Below, in pieces: positions 8,075 through 17,132 of a stretch of DNA of 64,000 nt (its first letter is position 1; the number at the start of each line of letters is the position of its first letter). The DNA comes from an uncultured Acetobacteraceae bacterium (GTDB lineage Bacteria > Pseudomonadota > Alphaproteobacteria > Acetobacterales > Acetobacteraceae): positions 1 through 64,000 of the forward strand of contig CALFNB010000539.1 of NCBI GenBank assembly GCA_937902425.1. Reading direction: 5' to 3'. Made by a program: the position numbers and the translations under genes. Under the pieces are notes generated by a model. It saw nothing but the letters and a program-made list of their open reading frames with translations, was not told the origin of the DNA and searched no databases.

Positions 8075-8839
8075 ATGTTGAAAATTCAATTTAAACGGTT
8101 ATGGCCCATACAGTTCCGGCATGCCTTAATGGTGCCCGCCCTGGCCGCCGTGCTGGCGAATGTCCCCGCCGGCGCCACGAACCTGGCGACCAACGGCAGC
8201 TTTGAAAATGTCGGAACCAACACGCAAAGTTATCAGGTCACCGCCAGCGGCAGCACAACGTTGCCGGGGTGGACCCTGGGGCCCTCCGGTATCGACTGCC
8301 TGGTGTACAACAAGCCCAGTACAACGATGTGCGGAAGCGGCTACTCGTCTCCCTACCAGAGCAGCAACGTGACATTCGCGATTTCTCCGGGCGTAAGCCC
8401 GAACGGCGGAAACTTTTTGGCGTCCGACTCGTCCGCCGCGTACGAGCAGTCGATATCGCAGACGATAACCACGGTGATCGGTAAGCAGTACATCGTCTCA
8501 TTCTATCAGGCCGGGGCGCAGCAATATGGCTACAGCGGCGCGACCACGGATCAATGGCAGGTCACCTTTGGCTCCTCCACGCAGACATCCGCGTTGATGA
8601 GCGTTGCCTCGCAAGGCGATGTGCCCTGGATGGGACAACAGATGATCTTCACCGCGACCTCGACGAGTTCGACATTGACGTTCCTGGCTCTGGGCACGCC
8701 ATCCAACTCCCAGCCGCCGTTCGCTTTGCTGGATGGGATCGACGTCGAGGTGCCGGAACCCGCATCGATCGGCCTGATGGGATTTGGCCTGGTTGGCGTG
8801 GCGGGTCTGCGCCGTCGCCGGGCGCGCCGTTCCGCCTGA
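8075..8839 (+). CDS. PEP-CTERM sorted exported protein
   Basis: A 254-residue secreted protein. A signal peptide lies near residues 15-35 (ALMVPALAAVLANVPAGA), then a Ser/Thr/Gly-rich beta-type domain beginning NLATNGSFE, which is common in carbohydrate-binding-like exported proteins. The C-terminus is a textbook PEP-CTERM anchor: VPEPAS, a hydrophobic helix and a RRRRARR tail. PEP-CTERM proteins are processed by an exosortase and are linked to extracellular matrix; no exosortase gene is in this window. The ATG at 8075 is the most likely start, though an internal ATG just before the hydrophobic stretch is possible. Confidence 0.85.
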   Translation: MLKIQFKRLWPIQFRHALMVPALAAVLANVPAGATNLATNGSFENVGTNTQSYQVTASGSTTLPGWTLGPSGIDCLVYNKPSTTMCGSGYSSPYQSSNVTFAISPGVSPNGGNFLASDSSAAYEQSISQTITTVIGKQYIVSFYQAGAQQYGYSGATTDQWQVTFGSSTQTSALMSVASQGDVPWMGQQMIFTATSTSSTLTFLALGTPSNSQPPFALLDGIDVEVPEPASIGLMGFGLVGVAGLRRRRARRSA

Positions 8840-8913
8840 TTTCCGCGCCGTATCGAACCGCGAACCGGGCTCCACGACGGGGCCAAGGCCGGATCCTCCG
8901 TTTCGTCGGCCCG

Positions 8914-9900
8914 CTATTTTATCGGTACATCCGGTTTCGCGCCGGGCGCCATTTTGATGTCCGCCAGCAACGACGTGATCGCGTCTCTGGCCGCTTGCGC
9001 TCGCAGTTCGCTTTCCAGTTTCGGACGCGCCTCATCGAACGTGGGCGTGGCGCGTTGCCGGCGTCCTTCGACGCGCAGAATAAAAAACCCGACGGCTGAA
9101 TTAACCGGGAACGACGACACTTGCCCAGGCCAGAGCTCGAACATGGCGGCACCGACCTCGGGAGAGATGGACTCGAGTGGCACGTAGCCGAGATCGCCAC
9201 CGTCGCTCGCGGTTGGGTCCTTGCTGAACTGGCGGGCGAGGTCGCCGAAATCGGCGCCATCCCGCACCTTGGCGATCAGCGCTTGTGCTTCGGCCTCGCT
9301 CGAAACCAGGATCACGCGGGCGCGCACCTCCGCCGGACCGGGCCTGCCGGCGATATCGCGATCGTATCGTGCGTGCAGCGCCGCATCGGTGACCGCCGCA
9401 TCTGACTTTTGGGTGAGCCACGCGTCGGCGAGGACTCGTTCGAACGCGACCTTACCTCGCAGAACAACGGCCGGATCTTTATCGAGGTGAAGTTTCTCGG
9501 CCTTCAGCACCATCACCTTCTGACGGATCATGATGTCCAGCGCGCGCCGAAACACCTCCGGCGGCCCCAGACTGGCGAAACTGACGGGCAACGTGCGTAC
9601 GACGCCGGCGACATCGCCCTGGGTGATTGGCATCGACTCGACCGTTACCACGACAGAGCCGGCGTTCCGGTCGAGGTGATTGGCGATGCTGGCCATTGCC
9701 GCGGCGGGATCGGACAGCAGCGATGAATTTCGCTTCGTGTCCGGTATCGGATCCGGCGATGAGGCCGCGCGCACCGGGTCGCGGAGCGCCAGCCCGTACA
9801 ATCCCAGTCCGAGCAATGCCGGCGCGACCGCCATGAGACGAGCGGCCTGGAGCCTGTCGCGAAGCGGCACCGTTCTGAAGGGCACCAGTCTGAACATCAT
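8914..9900 (-). CDS. Parvulin-type peptidyl-prolyl isomerase (SurA/PpiC-like)
   Basis: About 328 residues. An N-terminal hydrophobic segment (LMAVAPALLGLGLYGLAL) suggests a membrane-anchored periplasmic protein. A SurA_N-like helical region follows (residues ~95-190), then the parvulin domain: VRARVILVSSEAEAQALI, DGADFGDLARQFSKDPTASD, GGDLGYVPLESISPEV and VGFFILRVEGRR. It probably assists folding of exported proteins. The ATG at 9900 with GGAG upstream is preferred; upstream in-frame codons come from the tandem repeat at 9999-10058. Confidence 0.88.
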   Translation of the reverse strand: MMFRLVPFRTVPLRDRLQAARLMAVAPALLGLGLYGLALRDPVRAASSPDPIPDTKRNSSLLSDPAAAMASIANHLDRNAGSVVVTVESMPITQGDVAGVVRTLPVSFASLGPPEVFRRALDIMIRQKVMVLKAEKLHLDKDPAVVLRGKVAFERVLADAWLTQKSDAAVTDAALHARYDRDIAGRPGPAEVRARVILVSSEAEAQALIAKVRDGADFGDLARQFSKDPTASDGGDLGYVPLESISPEVGAAMFELWPGQVSSFPVNSAVGFFILRVEGRRQRATPTFDEARPKLESELRAQAARDAITSLLADIKMAPGAKPDVPIK

Positions 9901-10262
9901 CGTCTCGCCACTCCGCGGTCTGGCCGGTGCACAGGCCCGTGGCCCGATTGACCAAGGCCCGGGGCTTTCGCCGATGTAAGCAGGGCCGGAGTTCCGCCAA
10001 CGTTTCATTGGGCAACGTTTCATTGGGCATCGTTTCAATAGGCATCGGTTCGTTGGGCGCGGTATCGCGGCTTCCGGCCGTCGGTGCGGCTATCGCGGAC
10101 CGCGAGGTATCATCTCCGCCGGTCCGGACCTCAATTCGATACCCTGGGCCCCCGTCGTGGGCCCCCCTCGTGGATCGGTATCGTGGACCGGTTGCCAGGA
10201 CTGTTCGCCAGGGTGAAACTTCGCATTCGCACAATCGACCGCATGGCAACCGAGGACCCTTC
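9901..10262. other. Divergent intergenic region, PPIase / formamidase
   Basis: No supportable gene in 362 bases. It contains four tandem 15-bp repeats (9999-10058). A GGGCCCCCGTCGTGGGCCCC dyad lies at about 10147-10166. Promoters for both flanking genes are expected here, but none is obvious. Confidence 0.5.
9999..10058. repeat. Four tandem 15-bp repeats
   Basis: AACGTTTCATTGGGC (9999-10013 and 10014-10028, identical), ATCGTTTCAATAGGC (10029-10043) and ATCGGTTCGTTGGGC (10044-10058). The first two are identical and the others increasingly diverged. They lie about 100 bases upstream of the PPIase start, on its 5' side. Confidence 0.9.
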
Positions 10263-11219
10263 ATGGCAACGCACCACATCGCCCCCACGCCGCGAACCGT
10301 TCGCTGGGGCACCTTCGATGCCGCCTACCCGGCTCTGCTCACCGTGAATTCCGGCGATACCGTCGTGCTGGAATGCGTCTCCGGTGCGCCCGAGGTGATG
10401 CCGCCTCCCGGCTCGGGCATGGCGATCCCACCGGCGTTGGCGGCGATCCACGCGTCGAACCTGCCCAGAGCCGGTGGTCACATCATCACCGGACCGGTCG
10501 GTGTGGCTGGCGCGGAACCCGGCGACATGCTGGAAGTCCGTATCGACAAGATCGAACTTGGCAATGACTGGGGCTATTGCGGTTTCCGCCCCCTGGCCGG
10601 CACGCTGCCGGAGGATTTCCCCGACCGTTTCCTGAGCCATATTCCGGTCGATCGGGAGCGTGGTACCTGCCGCTTGCCGTGGGGCACCGAACTGACGCTG
10701 GCGCCGTTTTTTGGCGTCATGGGCGTGGCGCCGCCGCCGCGCTACGGCACGATATCCACCATTCAGCCGCGTGAGCACGGCGGCAACCTGGACAACAAGG
10801 AACTGACCGCCGGTTCCATCTTGTATCTGCCGGTTTGGGCTCCCGGTGGCAATTTCTCCGCCGGCGACGGTCATGGCGTGCAGGGCGACGGCGAGGTCTG
10901 CATCAACGCGCTGGAAATCTGCCTGACCGGGACCTTCACCTTTGTTCTGCATAAGGGCGGCGGGGAACGCGCGCCGCTGCTCACCTACCCGCGCGCCGAG
11001 ACGCCGACCCACTTCGTCACCATGGGGATGAACGAGGACCTGGACCTCGCCATGAAGCAGGCCCTGCGGCAGATGATTTCGTTCATCACCGGCCGCACCA
11101 ATTTGTCGAAGGAGCAGGCCTATCAGTTTTGCTCGCTCGCGGTGGATTTCCACGTCACCCAGACCGTGAACGGGGAAAAGGGGGTGCATGGGATGCTGCG
11201 AAAGGGGCTGCTCTTCTAG
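10263..11219 (+). CDS. Acetamidase/formamidase family protein
   Basis: A 318-residue cytosolic amidohydrolase of the FmdA_AmdA family, which hydrolyses formamide or short amides to the acid and ammonia. Characteristic segments are GPVGVAGAEPGDMLEVRI, the acidic GNFSAGDGHGVQGDGEVCI metal-site region, and AVDFHVTQTVNGEKGVH near the C-terminus. The ATG at 10263 follows GAGGAC. Longer upstream open frame has no family match. Substrate among short amides is not resolved. Confidence 0.88.
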   Translation: MATHHIAPTPRTVRWGTFDAAYPALLTVNSGDTVVLECVSGAPEVMPPPGSGMAIPPALAAIHASNLPRAGGHIITGPVGVAGAEPGDMLEVRIDKIELGNDWGYCGFRPLAGTLPEDFPDRFLSHIPVDRERGTCRLPWGTELTLAPFFGVMGVAPPPRYGTISTIQPREHGGNLDNKELTAGSILYLPVWAPGGNFSAGDGHGVQGDGEVCINALEICLTGTFTFVLHKGGGERAPLLTYPRAETPTHFVTMGMNEDLDLAMKQALRQMISFITGRTNLSKEQAYQFCSLAVDFHVTQTVNGEKGVHGMLRKGLLF

Positions 11220-11339
11220 ATTTTGTGGTCGGGGACTCGGTTGTCCACAACTTTTTGTGGGACCGTGCCATTCTCCCATTGAGGCCAGCCCGGGGTCGCG
11301 ATACTGTATTTTGTGTCCAAACCGGAGGGGGGTCACAAG

Positions 11340-11945
11340 ATGGAGTGGAGCGACGATATCATCGGCCAGTTACGCGGGCTCTGGGCGGAGGGTCATTCCA
11401 CCGCCGAAATTGGGCGGCGCCTGGGTGTGACGAAGAACGCCATCGTCGGCAAGGCACACAGGCTTGACCTGTCGGCGCGTCCGTCGCCCATTCGCCGCGA
11501 TCCGGACGCCATGCCGGTGCGTCGCGCCGTCTTGCGCCGGGTTGAGGGGCCGACCTTGCCGCCGCTTCCGAGTACGGTCGCGGAGGCTGATTGTGGGCTG
11601 CCGGGGTTTGCCCAGGCGGTCACGGTCCAGGGACATCCAGATACTGTGGTGGCACCGGTCCCGCCGCGGCCACCGGTGATGGCCAGGCCGATCGTCGCCC
11701 CACCTCCGATGCCTCGGCCCGTGGTGCTGGCGCCGCGGCCGGCCGCCGCTCCGCCGCCCAGACCGGTCGCGGTGGCGCCGAGACCTTATGGGCGGATTGT
11801 CACTTGCTGTTGGCCGATCGGCGAGCCGGGCACCCGCGAATTTCATTTTTGCGATGTGCCGTCCGAGCCGGGCCGGCCGTATTGCGAGGATCACGTGAAG
11901 GTCGCCTACGTGAAGATCCGCGACCGCCGCGAGGACGCCGCCTGA
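11340..11945 (+). CDS. gcrA: GcrA cell-cycle regulator
   Basis: A 201-residue alphaproteobacterial transcription factor that works with sigma70 and CcrM-methylated promoters in cell-cycle control. The N-terminal helix-turn-helix MEWSDDIIGQLRGLWAEGHS and IGRRLGVTKNAIVGKAHRL are diagnostic. The C-terminal TCCWPIGEPGTREFHFC and GRPYCEDHVKVAY are the conserved Cys-rich end. The linker (residues ~60-150) is unusually proline/alanine-rich. The ATG at 11340 follows GGAGGGGGG; the frame upstream is not conserved. Confidence 0.95.
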   Translation: MEWSDDIIGQLRGLWAEGHSTAEIGRRLGVTKNAIVGKAHRLDLSARPSPIRRDPDAMPVRRAVLRRVEGPTLPPLPSTVAEADCGLPGFAQAVTVQGHPDTVVAPVPPRPPVMARPIVAPPPMPRPVVLAPRPAAAPPPRPVAVAPRPYGRIVTCCWPIGEPGTREFHFCDVPSEPGRPYCEDHVKVAYVKIRDRREDAA

Positions 11946-11973
11946 GGGTTTCGATCGGCTGGGATGGCACAGG

Positions 11974-12142
11974 CGCCGGGGTTTCACCCCGGACCCCGAC
12001 CAAGGGGCGCCGGCCCTTGGAACCATTAATTTGGTTGGCCCTCCTCAGAGAACCAACCAATGGACAGATTTCAAAGGGCCTCGCCCTTTGACGGAGGTCC
12101 AGGAGGCAGCGCCTCCTGGCGGGTTCAAGGGGGGCGCCCTTG
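11974..12142. repeat. Train of four perfect GC hairpins (intergenic repeats)
   Basis: Between gcrA and kup, four hairpins follow one another: CCGGGGT-TTC-ACCCCGG (11976-11992), CCAAGGG/CCCTTGG (12000-12020), CAAAGGGC-CTC-GCCCTTTG (12072-12090) and CCAGGAGGC-AGC-GCCTCCTGG (12099-12119). A weaker CAAGGG/CCCTTG follows at 12126-12142. The first part repeats the element seen after xthA at 757. They may act as REP-like transcript ends or mRNA stabilisers. The 341-base gap 11946-12286 holds nothing else except a possible 14-codon leader. Confidence 0.75.
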
Positions 12143-12245
12143 CACTTGTCCTACCCCAGACGATCGAATCCTTTGACAGTCGCCAGCCGCGAGCGTAAGC
12201 GACGCCGCCCGATCCAGGGTGGTCGCTGGCGAGGTGGTGCGTGAC

Positions 12246-12290
12246 ATGATGAACGTAACGGTTCGGCGCCGGTCGCGAGGCCTGGCTTGA
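12246..12290 (+). other. Possible 14-codon leader ORF overlapping the kup start
   Basis: ATGATGAAC... encodes [14 protein letters not shown] and stops at TGA 12288-12290, overlapping the TTG start of kup (12287-12289) in the arrangement TTGA. A GAGGTGG ribosome-binding-like sequence lies 8 bases before its ATG. It may couple translation into kup; it could equally be chance. Confidence 0.3.
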
Positions 12291-14179
12291 GCGCCACCGG
12301 AATCGAAGCGTCTTCGAAACATTCTGCATCCTCGGCGGGCCGGTGGCTCGGTGTTCTTGGCGTCGTATATGGCGACATCGGCACCAGCCCACTTTATGCA
12401 CTCAAATCGAGCATGCAGGTGTTCGAAGGCGTCCCCACCGGCGAAGTTGAAATCCTCGGCATCCTGTCGCTGTTCTTCTGGTCTCTGGTGCTCATCGTCA
12501 CGGTGAAATACGTGATGCTGATAATGCGCGCCGACAATCACGGCGAGGGAGGCATCCTCGCGCTGATGGCCCTGGCCCAGAGGGTCGCGGTCAACACGTC
12601 GATGCGCAACACGCTCGCGATGGTGGGCATCGTCGGCGCGTGCCTGTTCTTTGGCGATGGCATCATCACTCCGGCGATCTCGGTGCTGTCCGCCGTGGAA
12701 GGGTTGGAGGTGGCGGCGCCCACGCTGAAACAATACGTGCTGCCGATCAGCGTCGGCGTGATCATCGCGCTGTTCGCGATGCAGTATCGCGGCACCCACA
12801 GCGTTGGCCGCGTGTTCGGACCGGTCATGGCGGTGTGGTTCGTTGCCCTCGCGGTCCTGGGTATTGGCCAGATTGTCCACCGCCCGGATGTGCTGCTGGC
12901 GATATCGCCATGGCACGCGGTCAAGCTCTGCCTGGTTTACAAATATCTCGCCTTCGTCGTGCTCGGCGCCGTCGTGCTGTGCGTCACCGGGGCCGAGGCG
13001 CTGTATGCCGACATGGGTCATTTTGGTCCGCTACCGATCAGGCAAAGCTGGCTGTTTATCGTATTGCCCAGTCTGGTGCTGTGCTATTTTGGCCAGGGGG
13101 CGCTGCTGCTGCGCGATCCGGCGGCGGTGGAAAACCCCTTCTTCCTCATGGCGCCGGAATGGAGCCGGCTGGCACTGGTCATTCTGGCGACCGCCGCCAC
13201 GGTGATCGCGAGCCAGGCGGTGATCTCGGGCGCCTACTCGGCGACGCGGCAATGCATGCAGCTTGGCTTCCTGCCGCGGCTCACCGTGCGGCACACTTCG
13301 AACACCGAGGAAGGCCAGATCTACGTCCCGCAGGTTAACTCGGCGCTGTTGATCGGGGTGGTGGCGCTGGTGGTATTGTTCAAGACCTCGGACAATCTTG
13401 CTTCGGCGTACGGCATCGCGGTAACGGGTACGTTCCTTTGCACGGCGGTGCTGGCGATGGTGGTGTTTCGCCGCCAGTTCCATTGGTCGCGGACGAGCTC
13501 GGTCGCGGTGTTTGGCACGCTGTTCATGATCGATGGCGTGTTCTTCGCGGCGAACACGTTGAAGGTGGTCGAGGGCGGTTGGGTGCCGCTGATCCTCGGC
13601 ATCATGCTGATCGCGCTGATGACCTCCTGGAAACGCGGCCGCGATTTGTTGCTGGCGCGCTGGCGTCAGGACAGCATGCCGATCGCGCCGTTCCTCGCCC
13701 GTCTGCCGCAATCGCGCAGTATCATTCGCGTGCCGGGCCTGGCAGTATTCCTGACCGGCAACCAGGATTACGTGCCCACTTCGCTGCTGCACAACCTGAA
13801 GCACAACAAGGTGCTGCACGAGAAAGTGATGTTCGTGACGGTGCAGACCTCCGACAGCCCGGAAGTGCCCGCGAACGAACGCGCGACGGTCGAGGAACTC
13901 GCGCCCGGCATCCACCGCGTGATGCTGCGCTACGGCTTCATGGAAAGCCCCAACATTCCCCGCGCGTTGGAGGACCTGGGTCCCGAGAGCGGGTTCGACG
14001 CGATGCAGGCGAGTTACTTCCTCGGGCGCGAGGTGCTGGTGCCGGGAATGGCGCCGAACCTGTCGTGGTGGCGGCGCTGGCTGTTCCTTTGGCTGGCCCG
14101 GAACGCGGTCCCCGCGACCGAGTTCTTCCGCATCCCCAGCGATCGCGTCGTCGAACTGGGCGTGCGCATCGCCATCTGA
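12287..14179 (+). CDS. kup: Kup-family low-affinity K+ uptake transporter
   Basis: A 630-residue inner-membrane K+/H+ symporter. The N-terminus has the family signature [17 protein letters not shown], and [17 protein letters not shown] is the second conserved block. About 12 hydrophobic helices are visible through residue ~450, followed by a cytoplasmic C-terminal domain with [17 protein letters not shown] and a terminal [13 protein letters not shown]. The frame starts at TTG 12287, which places the signature about 20 residues in, as expected. No other potassium genes are nearby. Confidence 0.95.
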   Translation: MSATGIEASSKHSASSAGRWLGVLGVVYGDIGTSPLYALKSSMQVFEGVPTGEVEILGILSLFFWSLVLIVTVKYVMLIMRADNHGEGGILALMALAQRVAVNTSMRNTLAMVGIVGACLFFGDGIITPAISVLSAVEGLEVAAPTLKQYVLPISVGVIIALFAMQYRGTHSVGRVFGPVMAVWFVALAVLGIGQIVHRPDVLLAISPWHAVKLCLVYKYLAFVVLGAVVLCVTGAEALYADMGHFGPLPIRQSWLFIVLPSLVLCYFGQGALLLRDPAAVENPFFLMAPEWSRLALVILATAATVIASQAVISGAYSATRQCMQLGFLPRLTVRHTSNTEEGQIYVPQVNSALLIGVVALVVLFKTSDNLASAYGIAVTGTFLCTAVLAMVVFRRQFHWSRTSSVAVFGTLFMIDGVFFAANTLKVVEGGWVPLILGIMLIALMTSWKRGRDLLLARWRQDSMPIAPFLARLPQSRSIIRVPGLAVFLTGNQDYVPTSLLHNLKHNKVLHEKVMFVTVQTSDSPEVPANERATVEELAPGIHRVMLRYGFMESPNIPRALEDLGPESGFDAMQASYFLGREVLVPGMAPNLSWWRRWLFLWLARNAVPATEFFRIPSDRVVELGVRIAI

Positions 14180-14257
14180 GCCGATTTGTCTCTGGGCCTT
14201 GTTTCGGCGCTCAACGGACGATAGCTTCCGGCCAAACACAATTCGGGGAGAGTGATC

Positions 14258-15205
14258 ATGGCGGTTATCAAGGTGCGCGACCTCGCCTACGGCCGGCTCC
14301 GGTCGCCCGATCTGGATGCGCAGGAAGCGTTCCTGAGCGCATTTGGCATGGTGCGAGCGGCGCGCACGCCGACGGCGCTCTACATGCGCGGCACCGATCC
14401 CGTCCACCACATCCATGTCACCGAAAAGGGCGATCCCGGTTTCATCGGTTTCGCCTGGGCCGCCGCCAGCGAGGACGATCTCAAAGCGATCGCGAAGTTT
14501 CCCGGTGCGTCGGGCATTGAGACCATCGACGAACCTGGCGGCGGCAAGCGCGTCCGTCTGACCGAGCCGAACGGCTACACGATCGAGATCGTGCATGGCA
14601 TCGAGACCGTGCAACCGATCCAGGTCGCCCGGCAGGCGATCAATTCCGCCGCCGCGCCGCTCAATCGCGCCGGTGAGGTCATTCGATTCCCCGAAGGCCC
14701 GTCCACGGTGAAACGCATTGGCCACGCCGTACTGGGCTCCCCGAAAAATCAGGAAACCGTTCGTTGGTTCCGCGAAACTTTAGGGCTCGTCGGATCGGAC
14801 GACGTCTACGCGGGCGAAAAGGAAAACATCATCGGCCAGTTCAGCCGGGTCGACGCGGGTGACGAATACGTCGATCACCACGCGTTCTTCTGCATGCGGA
14901 ATACCCGCGCCGGCCTCAACCATTTCTCGTTCGAGGTGCAGGATATCGACGATGTGTTCATGGGCCACGAATATCTGAACGGCCTTGGCAAATATGAACA
15001 TATGTGGGGCATCGGCCGTCACCTGCTCGGTAGTCAGGTTTACGACTACTGGGCTGATCCGTGGGGCCGTGTCCACGAGCATTGGGCCGACACCGACCGG
15101 CTGAACATTCACAACGGCGGCAATCTCGTTTCGGCGGAGGAAGGGCTCCGTTCGCAATGGGGCACGCGCCCGCCGGAGAAGTTCCTCGGCCACGTCAGTC
15201 CATAG
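14258..15205 (+). CDS. VOC-family extradiol ring-cleavage dioxygenase-like protein
   Basis: A 315-residue protein with two vicinal-oxygen-chelate modules, like 2,3-dihydroxybiphenyl/catechol 2,3-dioxygenases. Module 1 (residues ~1-120) has MAVIKVRDLAYGRLRSPDLD. Module 2 has RIGHAVLGSPKNQETVRWFR, then LNHFSFEVQDIDDVF, and YDYWADPWGRVHEHWADTDR, giving candidate metal ligands His (IGHAV), His (LNHFS) and Glu (VHEHW). Fe-dependent cleavage of an aromatic diol is likely but the substrate is unknown. The ATG at 14258 follows GGGGAGAG. It is 9 bases before the next VOC gene. Confidence 0.8.
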   Translation: MAVIKVRDLAYGRLRSPDLDAQEAFLSAFGMVRAARTPTALYMRGTDPVHHIHVTEKGDPGFIGFAWAAASEDDLKAIAKFPGASGIETIDEPGGGKRVRLTEPNGYTIEIVHGIETVQPIQVARQAINSAAAPLNRAGEVIRFPEGPSTVKRIGHAVLGSPKNQETVRWFRETLGLVGSDDVYAGEKENIIGQFSRVDAGDEYVDHHAFFCMRNTRAGLNHFSFEVQDIDDVFMGHEYLNGLGKYEHMWGIGRHLLGSQVYDYWADPWGRVHEHWADTDRLNIHNGGNLVSAEEGLRSQWGTRPPEKFLGHVSP

Positions 15206-15214
15206 GGGGCCCTG

Positions 15215-15661
15215 ATGCAAAGCCTCGGGACGGCGCCCGGCTTCCACCACGTCGCGATCCGCGCGGTGGATTTCGACGAAACGATCCGCTTCTATTCCGA
15301 AGGCCTCGGGTTCCGGGTGCATTACCGATTTTCGGTACCCGAGCGGATCGACCGCGCGGCGTTCCTGGATGCCGGCGATGGGCGGTTCATCGAAGTGTTC
15401 GGCGACGGCTCGACCGTTCAGTCGGAGGGACGCCGCCGTTTCCCGAACGAAGATCGGACCGAGGGAGCGGTGCTGCATTTCTGCCTGCGCGTGGCGGATG
15501 TGGCGGCATCCTATGCCAAGGCGCTGGCCGCCGGCGCGCAGTCGCGCGTCGCACCCAGGACGGGACAGTTGGGTACGGATCCGCTGGTCGAGGTGAGGAT
15601 CGCTTTCGTTACCGGACCGAACGGCGAGGTGATCGAGTTTCTGTGCAGCGAACAGCTTTAA
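15215..15661 (+). CDS. Single-domain VOC/glyoxalase family protein
   Basis: A 148-residue glyoxalase/bleomycin-resistance fold protein. FHHVAIRAVDFDETIRFYSE gives the first metal ligand, FIEVFGDG a second-edge strand, and VLHFCLRVADVAASYAKAL with PNGEVIEFLCSE closes the site. It immediately follows the dioxygenase-like gene (9-base gap), so a shared pathway is likely. Whether it is an isomerase, lyase or dioxygenase cannot be told. Confidence 0.8.
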   Translation: MQSLGTAPGFHHVAIRAVDFDETIRFYSEGLGFRVHYRFSVPERIDRAAFLDAGDGRFIEVFGDGSTVQSEGRRRFPNEDRTEGAVLHFCLRVADVAASYAKALAAGAQSRVAPRTGQLGTDPLVEVRIAFVTGPNGEVIEFLCSEQL

Positions 15662-15746
15662 GGAACCGCACCCGGCGACGCCGGACCGCTACCTGGGAGA
15701 GGGCCAGGCACCAACCCAAAGGCGCCCGCCAAAACAAGGACGTTCC

Positions 15747-17030
15747 ATGACCGGGTCGGTCCACGCGACAGAACTCCTGCTGTTCTTCGTCCTGCTGCAA
15801 TTGATCGTCATGATCGGTGTGGCGCGGCTGTTCAACAGCCTGGCGCGTCACCTCGGCCAGCCTGGTGTGATCGGCGAAATCGTCGCTGGTCTGGCGCTCG
15901 GCCCATCGCTGTTCGGACACCTCTTCCCGGACATGGCCACCATGCTGTTCGGCCGCGCGGCGAGCACGCCGATTGTCATAATCAGCCAGATCGGCCTCAT
16001 TCTGCTGATGTTTCAGATTGGCACCGACTTTGCCTTCAGCCATCTGCGATCCGGCCAACATCGCGCCACGACGATGTGGGTGGGCCTTGCCTCGGTGACG
16101 GCGCCGCTCATCCTTGGTATTTTGTTCGGCTGGTTTTCCGCTGACGCGCTGGCCCCCGGCATCGACAAGTGGGTCTATACGTTGTTCTGCGGCGTCGCTG
16201 TCGCCATCACGGCGATGCCCGTTCTCGGGCGTATCCTGGGGGATTTTGGCCTCACCCGCGACGTCGTCGGCGTTATCGCGATCTCCGCCGCGGCGATCAA
16301 CGACGTGGCGGGCTGGATGCTGCTCGCCTGCGTCTCGGCTTACGCGACCGCGCATTTCTCGGGCGGATTCGTGCTCTGGAGAATGGGTGCCTTATTGGCG
16401 GGCGCCGCGGTGCTGTGGTTCGTCTTGCGACCGCTGGTCGACTGGCTGATGCGGATGTTTCCGGTGACCGACGAGAGGATGGCTCCAGGCCTGATGGCGA
16501 TCGTGCTGTGCCTGACTTTCGCGCTTGGTATTTGCACCAACGCGATTGGCATCCTCACGATCTTCGGAGGCTTCGCAGCCGGTCTGCTGTTTCACCGACA
16601 CGCGTCTTTCGTTGAAGCGTGGCGGCGCCAGGTCGGGCAATTCGTGCTGGTATTTTTCCTGCCGGTGTTCTTCACCTTCACGGGTTTGCGCACGAACATA
16701 CTCGGCCTGACGTCGGCGGCGGATCTTGGCTGGCTCAGCCTCGTGCTTGTGCTGTCCGTCGTTGGCAAGATCGTGCCGGTCTACATCGCCGGCCGGATTT
16801 CCGGGTTCGACCATTGGCAATCGGCCGTGCTGGGATCGCTGATGAACACGCGCGGGTTGCTTGAGCTCGTCGTGCTCAATGTCGGCTACGATCTGGGGTT
16901 TGTCCCGCAAAAGACCTTCACCATGCTGGTGATCATGGCGGTGGCGACGACGGTCATGACGGGCCCGCTGTTGCGAGTCCTGCTGCCGCGTATCGGTCAT
17001 GTAATGAACGAACGGGTGCCAGCCTTGTAG
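15747..17030 (+). CDS. CPA2-family cation:proton antiporter (Kef-type membrane domain)
   Basis: A 427-residue membrane protein with about 12-13 helices. Landmarks are LGQPGVIGEIVAGLALGPSL in the second helix, FQIGTDFAF, the ion-path segment AISAAAINDVAGWMLLA with the ND pair, and SLMNTRGLLELVVLNVG near the C-terminus. It lacks the cytosolic TrkA_N domain of KefB/C. It probably exchanges Na+ or K+ for H+. It lies 86 bases after the VOC gene. Confidence 0.9.
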   Translation: MTGSVHATELLLFFVLLQLIVMIGVARLFNSLARHLGQPGVIGEIVAGLALGPSLFGHLFPDMATMLFGRAASTPIVIISQIGLILLMFQIGTDFAFSHLRSGQHRATTMWVGLASVTAPLILGILFGWFSADALAPGIDKWVYTLFCGVAVAITAMPVLGRILGDFGLTRDVVGVIAISAAAINDVAGWMLLACVSAYATAHFSGGFVLWRMGALLAGAAVLWFVLRPLVDWLMRMFPVTDERMAPGLMAIVLCLTFALGICTNAIGILTIFGGFAAGLLFHRHASFVEAWRRQVGQFVLVFFLPVFFTFTGLRTNILGLTSAADLGWLSLVLVLSVVGKIVPVYIAGRISGFDHWQSAVLGSLMNTRGLLELVVLNVGYDLGFVPQKTFTMLVIMAVATTVMTGPLLRVLLPRIGHVMNERVPAL

Positions 17031-17132
17031 GCGACGACAGACCGGCTGCATTCGCGACGTTCGCGCCACGTGAGCTTGCCCCAGGCCGCAACCCTTGCTC
17101 CAATCCCGCCGCCAGCCCAGGAGGAAATGAAA

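Noticed and set aside
13031-14725. 564-codon minus-strand open frame opposite kup
   Set aside because: Antisense artefact of GC-rich codons; no domain, signal or ribosome-binding site.
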